Shown in pieces: positions 1 to 5,744 of a stretch of 7,853 nucleotides of DNA. The stretch comes from an uncultured Porphyromonadaceae bacterium (GTDB lineage: Bacteria; Bacteroidota; Bacteroidia; Bacteroidales; Muribaculaceae). The stretch spans positions 1 to 7,853 of the forward strand of contig CAMWIF010000112.1 of the NCBI GenBank assembly GCA_947174225.1. Direction: 5' to 3'. A model generated the notes under the pieces. It was not told where the DNA came from. It made no database searches and was given only the letters and a program-made list of their open reading frames with translations. Positions within the stretch are counted from its first letter, which is position 1, and the number at the start of each line of letters is the position of its first letter. Both the position numbers and the translations under genes were made by a program.

Positions 1-8
1 ACCTTCCC

Positions 9-59
9 AAACCCCACTGTTGTTTTCGGAGGCGATGGGGTGGGGGTTTATTTTTTTTT
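9..59 (+). terminator. probable Rho-independent terminator for a rightward gene beyond the left edge
   Basis: The left arm AAACCCCAC (9-17) pairs with GTGGGGGTTT (40-49) if one G is bulged, leaving a loop of about 22 nt. A T-rich tract (47-59) follows directly on the plus strand. The polarity fits a plus-strand transcript entering from the left, converging on the leftward decarboxylase operon. In the minus direction no T tract follows the stem inside the window. The long loop and the bulge lower confidence. Confidence 0.45.
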
Positions 60-113
60 AAAAACGCGCTTTCCGGCTGCCAACATCCTAACCCGCATCT
101 CTCTTTATAATCC

Positions 114-149
114 AAAGATATTGAGTTTGTTTCTTTTGCCAATATCTTT
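114..149 (-). other. 10 bp perfect inverted repeat, possible 3'-end hairpin
   Basis: AAAGATATTG (114-123) is the exact reverse complement of CAATATCTTT (140-149), with a 16 nt loop. The right arm overlaps the first tandem repeat unit (131-148) and the first base of the second. The stem is A/T-rich and no clear T tract follows it on the minus strand, so it is a weak candidate for the end of the decarboxylase operon transcript. On the plus strand the T-rich sequence after it is broken by C and G. Positions 61-113 show nothing I can interpret. Confidence 0.35.
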
Positions 150-185
150 TCTTTGCAGTATATCTTTTTCTTTACCCAGTATCTT
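131..185 (-). repeat. three contiguous degenerate 18-19 bp tandem repeats in the 3' region of the decarboxylase operon
   Basis: On the plus strand three units abut with no spacer: TTCTTTTGCCAATATCTT (131-148), TTCTTTGCAGTATATCTTT (149-167) and TTCTTTACCCAGTATCTT (168-185). In the leftward transcript they read as purine-rich units of the form AAGATA-YTG-N-AAAGAA. They begin 15 nt past the stop codon of the beta subunit gene, so they would lie in the 3' untranslated region. No function is known to me. Confidence 0.6.
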
Positions 186-200
186 AATTAGAACTGTGGA

Positions 201-1373
201 TTAGCCGAGAAAGCTGAGGAGCACACCGGCTGCCACTGCTGAACCAATCACACCTGCTACGTTGGGACCCATGGCGTGCATGAGCAGGTAGTTGGTGGGA
301 TCGTATTCCAAACCTAAGTTGTTGGAGATACGGGCTGCCATTGGCACTGCCGACACACCGGCGTTACCGATGAGCGGGTTGATTTTCTTATCCTTGGCAA
401 GGAAGAGGTTAAAGAGCTTCACTGAGAGTACACCGGCTGATGAAGCGATGATGAAGGCAAGGAAGCCGAGACCGAAGATAAGAAGTGTGTCAAGGGTAAG
501 GAATTTGTCAGCCTGGGTGGAGGCACCTACTGTAAGACCGAGAAGGATAGTAACGATGTCGGTCATGGCGTTGCTTGCAGTCTTTGCAAGGCGGGTGGTG
601 ACACCGCTCTCACGAAGAAGGTTGCCGAAGAAGAGCATACCAAGAAGTGGAATACCTGAGGGAACCACGAAGCAAGTAAGGAGCAGACCAACGATCGGGA
701 AGATGATTTTCTCGTTCTGACTTACGACACGGGTAGGCTTCATCTTGATGAGACGCTCCTTCTGAGTAGTGAAGAGACGCATCAACGGAGGCTGGATGAG
801 TGGGATAAGTGCCATATAGGAGTAGGCAGATACCGCCACAGCACCTAACAGATTCGGATTGAGCTTCGAGGTGGTGAAGATAGCTGTCGGACCGTCGGCA
901 CCACCGATGATGGCGACGCAGCCTGCCGAGAGGGGATCGAAACCGCAAAGGAGTGCCAGCATATAGGCTCCGAAGATACCGAACTGGGCACAAGCACCGA
1001 TAATCATCAACTTAGGATTGGCGAGAAGAGCCGAGAAGTCGGTCATCGCGCCGATGCCGAGGAAGATGAGTGGGGGATACCATCCCTTCTCCACACCGTT
1101 GTAGAGGATGTTGAGCACAGAGCCCGGTTCATAGATACCGATTTCCATACCGGCTTGGAACGGGATGTTGCCGATGAGCATACCGAAGCCAATGGGGACA
1201 AGCAGGAGTGGCTCGAAGTTCTTCTTAATGGCAAGCCATACGAAGAAGCAGCCTACAGCCAGCATCACGAGGTTTTCCCATTCGCAATTGTAGAAGCCGG
1301 TGAACTGCCAGAACGTCTCGATCGTCTGGCGCATGAATTCACCGAATGAGAATGTGGATTGAGCTAAAATCAT
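201..1373 (-). CDS. mmdB: Na+-translocating decarboxylase beta subunit (methylmalonyl-CoA decarboxylase, OadB/MmdB family)
   Basis: Integral membrane subunit (390 aa) that releases CO2 from carboxybiotin and couples this to Na+ export across the inner membrane. The protein is strongly hydrophobic, with many membrane segments. Family signature residues are present in order: the GGADGP motif with D160, then Y186, N332, G336, S341, R348 and N371. By spacing, these match D203, Y229, N373, G377, S382, R389 and N412 of the Klebsiella oxaloacetate decarboxylase beta subunit, which mutational work linked to Na+ and proton transfer (recalled from memory). It is somewhat shorter than that protein (about 430 aa), mostly at the N-terminus. 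It is the last gene of the operon, 27 nt after the biotin carrier stop. The ATG at 1373 suits this spacing. The family cannot by itself distinguish oxaloacetate, malonate, glutaconyl-CoA and methylmalonyl-CoA systems; the substrate is inferred from the adjacent mce and mmdA. Confidence 0.93.
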   Translation of the reverse strand: MILAQSTFSFGEFMRQTIETFWQFTGFYNCEWENLVMLAVGCFFVWLAIKKNFEPLLLVPIGFGMLIGNIPFQAGMEIGIYEPGSVLNILYNGVEKGWYPPLIFLGIGAMTDFSALLANPKLMIIGACAQFGIFGAYMLALLCGFDPLSAGCVAIIGGADGPTAIFTTSKLNPNLLGAVAVSAYSYMALIPLIQPPLMRLFTTQKERLIKMKPTRVVSQNEKIIFPIVGLLLTCFVVPSGIPLLGMLFFGNLLRESGVTTRLAKTASNAMTDIVTILLGLTVGASTQADKFLTLDTLLIFGLGFLAFIIASSAGVLSVKLFNLFLAKDKKINPLIGNAGVSAVPMAARISNNLGLEYDPTNYLLMHAMGPNVAGVIGSAVAAGVLLSFLG

Positions 1374-1400
1374 GAGTCAACGGATAAGCTTCAGAGTTGA

Positions 1401-1850
1401 TTATTCCAGAATCATGATAGCGCCGTCCTGTGGAATGGCATCACCGACACTTGCGACGATTTTCTTTACAACACCGCCCTTTGTGGCGTGGATGTCATTT
1501 TCCATCTTCATAGCCTCAAGCACACATACTGTGTCGCCGGGTTTCACAGTGTCGCCTACTTTTACGCTCAGGCTCATAAGAGTGCCGGGGAGAGGAGCGG
1601 TGACTGTGAAAGCTGGTCCGGATTCCATAGTGGGCTTTGCGATTACCTTTTCACCTGTCTCAGTGCGAGGAGCTTTCTCAGGACCTTTCACACGTTGTGC
1701 GACGGTAGTCTTGGTGGTGGGAGCCTTGTCGAGCTCAACATCGTAGGGCACGCCGTTGACCTCTACATGCACCTTGTTGTCGTTAACGTCGCCAACTTTC
1801 ACTGTGAATTTGGTGCCGTTGATCTTATACTTATATTCCTTCAATTTCAT
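1401..1850 (-). CDS. mmdC: biotin carboxyl carrier subunit of the decarboxylase
   Basis: Soluble carrier (149 aa) whose biotin shuttles CO2 from the carboxyltransferase (MmdA) to the membrane beta subunit. Three parts are visible: an N-terminal beta-rich segment (about 1-42), a Pro/Thr/Lys-rich flexible linker (about 43-78), and a C-terminal biotinyl domain (about 79-149). The canonical EAMKMEN motif places the biotinylated lysine at K115, about 35 residues from the C-terminus, as usual. The domain begins with the typical APLPGT stretch and has the GD-V-KPGD hairpin before the biotin site. The gene sits between the OadG-like gene and the beta subunit gene with 27 nt spacers on both sides. In Veillonella nomenclature this is the gamma subunit (MmdC). 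Biotin ligase must be supplied from elsewhere. An acetyl-CoA carboxylase BCCP is an alternative by sequence alone, but the neighbourhood makes it unlikely. Confidence 0.93.
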   Translation of the reverse strand: MKLKEYKYKINGTKFTVKVGDVNDNKVHVEVNGVPYDVELDKAPTTKTTVAQRVKGPEKAPRTETGEKVIAKPTMESGPAFTVTAPLPGTLMSLSVKVGDTVKPGDTVCVLEAMKMENDIHATKGGVVKKIVASVGDAIPQDGAIMILE

Positions 1851-1877
1851 GATAAAGGGGATCTTTTAATAATAAGG

Positions 1878-2495
1878 TTAGAGAGATGCCTGCCCGGGAG
1901 TGTTGCGACGATGCTCGGGCATCTGGCGGAGATTGTAGATTTTAGAGCTCCAGGGAGAGTAAGCCTTCTGAAGTTTGCGGATTGTGAGGATAGTTTCTTC
2001 CATGTCGTGTCCTTCGCCGAAATGGTCGGAAAGGGCAGCGGCTATGGCAGCAATCACATCGCCTGAGTCTATTTCGTGATGTTCCTCGGCATCGGGATGA
2101 GCAGAAATCGACTTGGTTTCACGCTTATTGCGCGCGATAAGAGCCTGTGAAATTTTGCCGAATCCGAGGAAAAGGAGTGAAAGCACCACGAGAGCGGCAA
2201 TCACAATACACATTGCAATGATGGTGATGGCACCACCCCAGGAGTCGTTGACAGCAGCATTGTGCGCTTTCTCAGCCTGGGTCATCTTACGGGCAATAGG
2301 GCTCTCCTGCACATACTCCACCTCCTCACTGGGGGTGGGATCGACAATCACATCGGTCTGCTCGCCGGAGGTTCCGACCACAACCGTTGTGGGCTCGAAT
2401 TCCTGACCCATCGCCGGCAGGGCTGTGAAGCCGACGCCGGTGATGGCAAGACATAGAGCCGCTGCCAGAAAATATTTCTTCATCATATTATGCAT
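1878..2495 (-). CDS. mmdD: OadG-like membrane-anchor subunit of the decarboxylase, enlarged form
   Basis: Small membrane subunit (205 aa as called) expected to anchor and assemble the carboxyltransferase and biotin carrier on the beta subunit. The N-terminus (about 5-30) looks like a signal peptide: MMKK, a hydrophobic stretch, and a plausible cleavage site after AMG (about 30). An acidic, probably periplasmic segment follows (31-86), then one transmembrane helix (about 89-112) and a charged, probably cytoplasmic tail (113-205). The tail holds H133, H139 and H140, an OadG-like VIAAIAAALSDHF stretch (about 147-159), and a C-terminal SPWSSKIYNLR segment. Classical OadG proteins are roughly 80-90 aa, so this one is much longer. 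Start is uncertain: ATG codons at 2495, 2486 and 2483 give 205, 202 and 201 aa; 2486 would give a 30 nt spacer like its neighbours. The subunit identity rests on topology, position and the short tail motif. In Veillonella terms it is the delta subunit. Confidence 0.75.
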   Translation of the reverse strand: MHNMMKKYFLAAALCLAITGVGFTALPAMGQEFEPTTVVVGTSGEQTDVIVDPTPSEEVEYVQESPIARKMTQAEKAHNAAVNDSWGGAITIIAMCIVIAALVVLSLLFLGFGKISQALIARNKRETKSISAHPDAEEHHEIDSGDVIAAIAAALSDHFGEGHDMEETILTIRKLQKAYSPWSSKIYNLRQMPEHRRNTPGQASL

Positions 2496-2516
2496 GACAG
2501 TGGAATCGATGAGAGT

Positions 2517-4070
2517 TTATAATGGAATATTGCCGTGTTTCTTCGGAGGATTCTGAAGTTTCTTGGTGGCAAGCATCTGGAGAGCACGGATAATACGGAA
2601 ACGTGTGTTGCGTGGCTCGATCACGTCGTCGATATAACCGTACTTGGCAGCCTGATAAGGATTGGCAAAGAGCTTGCTGTATTCCTCTTCCTTCTCTTTC
2701 TTGAAGGCAACGGGATCGGCGGCTGTCTTCGCTTCCTTGGCATAAAGCACATTCACTGCTCCTTCTGCACCCATAACTGCGATTTCAGCTGAAGGCCAAG
2801 CGTAGTTGATGTCGCCGCGAAGCTGCTTACAGCTCATCACAATGTGAGAGCCGCCGTAGCTCTTGCGGAGTGTGACAGTTACCTTGGGCACAGTAGCCTC
2901 ACCGTATGCGTAGAGGAGTTTCGCACCGTGGAGGATGACACCGTTATATTCCTGACCTGTACCGGGAAGGAAGCCGGGAACGTCAACGAGAGTTACCAAA
3001 GGAATGTTGAAGGCGTCGCAGAAGCGCACGAAGCGGGCTGCCTTGCGGGATGCGTTGGAGTCGAGCACACCGGCGAGCACCTTTGGCTGGTTGGCTACAA
3101 CGCCTACTGCCTGACCGTTGAAACGAGCGAAGCCGATGATGATATTCTTAGCATAGTCACGCTGAACCTCAAGGAATTCGCCGTTGTCGATGATGGCACC
3201 AATCACGTCATACATGTCATAGCTCTGCTTTGCGCTCTCAGGGATAATCTCGTTGAGCTGGTCTTCGAGACGGTCGATGGGATCGTTGCAAGCTACGAGG
3301 GGAGTCTCCTCAAGGTTGTTCTGTGGAATATAGCTTATGAGCTTACGGATTACCTGGAGAGCCTCTTCACCGTTCTCTGTGGCAAAATGGGTCACACCAC
3401 TCTTGGATGCGTGTACTGATGCACCGCCGAGCTGCTCCTGGGTCACATCTTCACCGGTGACAGTCTTTACAACCGCCGGACCGGTAAGGAACATATATGA
3501 TATACCCTTCGCCATGATGGTGAAGTCGGTGAGAGCAGGGCTATAGACCGCACCACCGGCACACGGACCGAGAATGGCAGAAATCTGGGGCACCACGCCG
3601 GAAGCGAGGATGTTGCGCTGGAAGATCTCAGAATAACCTGCGAGAGCGTTGATACCCTCCTGGATACGTGCGCCACCCGAGTCGTTAAGACCGATGACGG
3701 GGGCACCCATCTTCATGGCGAGATCCATGATCTTGCAGATTTTCTGTGCCATGGTCTCAGAGAGAGATCCGGCATTTACAGTGAAGTCTTGTGCGAAGAC
3801 ATATACGAGACGTCCCTCAATAGTGCCGAATCCGGTTACTACGCCGTCGCCGAGTGTATGCTTCTTGTCCTGGCCGAAGTTTGTGCAACGGTGAGTGACA
3901 AACATGTCGAGCTCTTCGAAGCTTCCTTCGTCGAGAAGCTGTGCGATACGCTCACGTGCAGTGTACTTGCCTTTAGCGTGCTGCTTGTCGATAGCTTTCT
4001 CGCCGCCACCGAGTCTGGCTTCGGTGCGTTTTTCGATGAGCTCCTGAATCTTTTCTTGCTGTTTGCTCAT
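2517..4070 (-). CDS. mmdA: methylmalonyl-CoA decarboxylase alpha subunit (carboxyltransferase)
   Basis: Cytoplasmic carboxyltransferase (517 aa) that moves the carboxyl group of (S)-methylmalonyl-CoA to biotin, releasing propionyl-CoA. It has the two tandem crotonase-like halves of the acyl-CoA carboxylase beta family. The N-terminal half carries SGGARIQEG (131-139) and GPCAGGAVYSP (168-178). The C-terminal half carries GVVANQP (323-329), DVPGFLPGTGQE (363-374), the KSYGGSH stretch (403-409) and AWPSAEIAVMGAEGAVN (424-440). The reading frame is open to an earlier ATG at 4100, but I chose 4070: the protein then begins MSKQQEKIQELIEKR as is typical for the family, and the spacer to mce becomes 31 nt instead of starting one base after its stop. 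Propionyl-CoA carboxylase beta chains are close relatives. Linkage to OadB/OadG-type subunits and the lack of a biotin carboxylase gene favour the decarboxylase. Confidence 0.92.
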   Translation of the reverse strand: MSKQQEKIQELIEKRTEARLGGGEKAIDKQHAKGKYTARERIAQLLDEGSFEELDMFVTHRCTNFGQDKKHTLGDGVVTGFGTIEGRLVYVFAQDFTVNAGSLSETMAQKICKIMDLAMKMGAPVIGLNDSGGARIQEGINALAGYSEIFQRNILASGVVPQISAILGPCAGGAVYSPALTDFTIMAKGISYMFLTGPAVVKTVTGEDVTQEQLGGASVHASKSGVTHFATENGEEALQVIRKLISYIPQNNLEETPLVACNDPIDRLEDQLNEIIPESAKQSYDMYDVIGAIIDNGEFLEVQRDYAKNIIIGFARFNGQAVGVVANQPKVLAGVLDSNASRKAARFVRFCDAFNIPLVTLVDVPGFLPGTGQEYNGVILHGAKLLYAYGEATVPKVTVTLRKSYGGSHIVMSCKQLRGDINYAWPSAEIAVMGAEGAVNVLYAKEAKTAADPVAFKKEKEEEYSKLFANPYQAAKYGYIDDVIEPRNTRFRIIRALQMLATKKLQNPPKKHGNIPL

Positions 4071-4101
4071 ATTAGTTTGATAAAGTTTATGGTTTCGCAA
4101 C

Positions 4102-4524
4102 TTATTTATTTGCGGGATCTTCGCAAAGCTCGGTGAGCACAGCCTCGGTTGATTTCGGGTGGAGGAAGGCTATCTGTAGACCGTCGGCACCGGCTCTTGG
4201 AGCCTTGTCGATAACTTTCACACCTTTTTCCTCAACTTCAGCAAGTGCGTTTGCCACGCCGTCTTCCACTGCGAATGCCATATGGTGCATGCCGCCGCGA
4301 CCACCGTTCTTCTCGATGAACTTATAGATTGTGCTGTCGGGAGAAGTGGCTTCAAGGAGTTCGATCTTAGTGTCACCCACTTTGAAGAAAGCGGTTGTCA
4401 CTTTCTGGTCGGCTACGACTTCCTGCTTGTAACATTTGAGGCCGAGGACGTTCTCGTAGTATTCGATGGCCTTTGCAAGATCGGGCACTGCGATGCCGAT
4501 ATGCTCGATATGAGAAATTTTCAT
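4102..4524 (-). CDS. mce: methylmalonyl-CoA epimerase
   Basis: Metal-dependent VOC-fold enzyme (140 aa) that interconverts (R)- and (S)-methylmalonyl-CoA, linking methylmalonyl-CoA mutase to the decarboxylase downstream. Two beta-alpha-beta-beta-beta modules are recognisable, each opening on a histidine strand: HIGIAV (H8) and HMAFAV (H81). Likely metal ligands, by comparison with the Propionibacterium enzyme as I recall it, are H8, E55 (in KIELLE, where that enzyme has Gln), H81 and E132 (in VLTEL). The GGRGGMHHMAF segment (74-84) and LHPKSTEAVLTEL (121-133) are typical of the family, and the length is normal. It is the first gene of the operon, about 65 nt downstream of a Bacteroidetes-type promoter. 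Other VOC proteins such as glyoxalase I are alternatives, but the mmdA linkage and family motifs make epimerase the clear choice. Confidence 0.95.
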   Translation of the reverse strand: MKISHIEHIGIAVPDLAKAIEYYENVLGLKCYKQEVVADQKVTTAFFKVGDTKIELLEATSPDSTIYKFIEKNGGRGGMHHMAFAVEDGVANALAEVEEKGVKVIDKAPRAGADGLQIAFLHPKSTEAVLTELCEDPANK

Positions 4525-4589
4525 GTCGTGTAAGAAATTTATGGTTTTGTTTAATTTTATTGTCGAATACCTTTATCGGCAATTTTGTG

Positions 4590-4620
4590 CAAAAGTAGCA
4601 AATATTCTTTATCCAATCAA
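4590..4620 (-). promoter_or_regulatory. Bacteroidetes-type promoter for the mce-mmd operon
   Basis: Reading the minus strand, TTG (4620-4618), a 20 nt spacer and TACTTTTG (4597-4590) match the primary sigma factor consensus of Bacteroidetes (TTG, about 19-21 nt, TAnnTTTG) exactly in both elements. Transcription would start a few bases further left, near 4585, giving a 5' leader of about 60 nt before the mce ATG. No riboswitch-like fold is evident in that leader. Confidence 0.65.
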
Positions 4621-4655
4621 GAAAAAAGGGAAATAATAAAAAAATGAATGTCTCC

Positions 4656-4682
4656 CCATAAGTTATTATCGGTTTCTTATGG
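4656..4682. promoter_or_regulatory. perfect 7 bp dyad in the divergent intergenic region, possible operator
   Basis: CCATAAG (4656-4662) and CTTATGG (4676-4682) are exact reverse complements separated by 13 nt. The dyad lies upstream of both divergent genes: centred about 50 bp from the weak lpxD start region and about 80 bp upstream of the predicted mce start point. A regulator site is possible, but an isolated 7 bp dyad in A/T-rich DNA can also arise by chance. Confidence 0.3.
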
Positions 4683-4709
4683 CTATTTATAAAAAATTCC
4701 CGATATTTG
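4678..4709 (+). promoter_or_regulatory. weak candidate promoter for the lpxD cluster
   Basis: TATG (4678-4681), a 20 nt spacer and GATATTTG (4702-4709) fit the Bacteroidetes TTTG / TAnnTTTG pattern with one mismatch in each element. The -7-like element ends 27 nt before the lpxD ATG. It is the best plus-strand candidate I found between 4525 and 4736, but it is clearly weaker than the divergent mce promoter. Its upstream element overlaps the dyad at 4656-4682. Confidence 0.3.
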
Positions 4710-4736
4710 CAAAAAATTTTATCCTGACTTATAATT

Positions 4737-5744
4737 ATGGAGATTACACCTCAGGGTCTCGCGGCCCTAACGGGAGGAACGGTGGTGGGAGACGAAGCTG
4801 CCGTCATAACCGGATTCGCGAAGATAGAGGAGGCCAAGAAAGGCGACCTCAGTTTCATCGCGAATCCTAAGTACGCGCATTATATCCACACCACGAAAGC
4901 CACCGCAGTGCTTGTAGGTAAGGATTTCGATCCCCAGGGAGAATGTAACGCCACACTTATAAAGGTAGATGACCCCTATGCTACTTTGGCAGAGCTGCTG
5001 AGGATGGTGGAGTCGATGAAGCCTCAGCCTGTTGGCATTGAGAATCCCGTATATGTGGCTGATGGCGTTGAGATTCCGGAAAACTGTTATATCGGAGCGT
5101 TTGCCTATATCGGGAAAGGGGCACGTCTTGGGAAGAACGTCAAGATTTATCCCCAGTCCTATGTGGGCGAGGGTGTAGTGATCGGCGACGACACTGTGAT
5201 ACGCGCCGGCGTGAAAATATATGAGGGCTGTCGCATAGGGGCACGTTGCATCATTCATTCCGGAGCGGTGATAGGAGCCGACGGTTTCGGCTTTGCCCCC
5301 AACAACGGGCATTTCGAGAAGATTCCGCAGACGGGAATTGTGGTGATAGCTGACGATGTTGAGATCGGCGCCAACACTACCGTTGATCGCGCGACTTTCG
5401 GACAGACTTCCATAGGGAGGGGCACGAAGCTTGACAATCTGATTCAGGTGGCTCATAATGTGACGATAGGGGAGGATAATGTATTCGCATCTCAGACAGG
5501 TATCGCCGGCTCGGTGCATATCGGCAACGGCAATATGATAGCGGGTCAATGCGGCTTTGCCGGGCATATCACCGTAGGCGACTACAATGAAATAGGTGCA
5601 CAGTCGGGCATTCCGAAAAGCGTGGGGAGCCGTCAGCGGCTGATGGGCTATCCTGCGGTGGATGCACGTCAGTTTGCCAAAAACCAGGTCTATATCAAGA
5701 ACCTCGGCAAACTTTTCACAGAATTTAACACCATCAAGAAATGA
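4737..5744 (+). CDS. lpxD: UDP-3-O-acylglucosamine N-acyltransferase
   Basis: Third enzyme of lipid A synthesis (335 aa). It transfers a 3-hydroxyacyl chain from acyl carrier protein to the 2-amino group of UDP-3-O-acyl-glucosamine in the cytoplasm. An N-terminal uridine-binding domain (about 1-100, with the GDLSFIANPKY stretch at 36-46) is followed by a left-handed beta-helix of hexapeptide repeats (about 105-300) and a short helical tail. The conserved HSGAVIGADGFGF segment (174-186) and the catalytic histidine H240 in QVAHNVTIG (237-245, equivalent to E. coli H239) are intact, and length is normal. The stop codon overlaps the next start as ATGA (5741-5744), so lpxD and lpxC/fabZ are probably translationally coupled. 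The ATG at 4737 starts the family-typical N-terminus; no Shine-Dalgarno sequence precedes it. Confidence 0.96.
   Translation: MEITPQGLAALTGGTVVGDEAAVITGFAKIEEAKKGDLSFIANPKYAHYIHTTKATAVLVGKDFDPQGECNATLIKVDDPYATLAELLRMVESMKPQPVGIENPVYVADGVEIPENCYIGAFAYIGKGARLGKNVKIYPQSYVGEGVVIGDDTVIRAGVKIYEGCRIGARCIIHSGAVIGADGFGFAPNNGHFEKIPQTGIVVIADDVEIGANTTVDRATFGQTSIGRGTKLDNLIQVAHNVTIGEDNVFASQTGIAGSVHIGNGNMIAGQCGFAGHITVGDYNEIGAQSGIPKSVGSRQRLMGYPAVDARQFAKNQVYIKNLGKLFTEFNTIKK

Noticed and set aside
1488..2066. Plus-strand open frame (192 codons) across the biotin carrier and OadG-like genes
   Set aside because: It runs antisense across two real genes and their spacer, with no domain signal and no promoter.
2844..3419. 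Plus-strand open frame (191 codons) within mmdA
   Set aside because: Entirely antisense to the conserved C-terminal half of the carboxyltransferase; composition is that of a shadow frame.
4679..4870. Short plus-strand frame beginning upstream of lpxD
   Set aside because: It overlaps the lpxD start in another frame and becomes Gly/Arg-rich there, and it contains the candidate promoter. It is not a plausible leader peptide.
4767..5567. Long minus-strand open frame (266 codons) opposite lpxD
   Set aside because: It lies wholly antisense to a clear lpxD with intact catalytic motifs, and its translation has no recognisable domain and an unusual Cys/His/Tyr-rich composition. It is a shadow frame.
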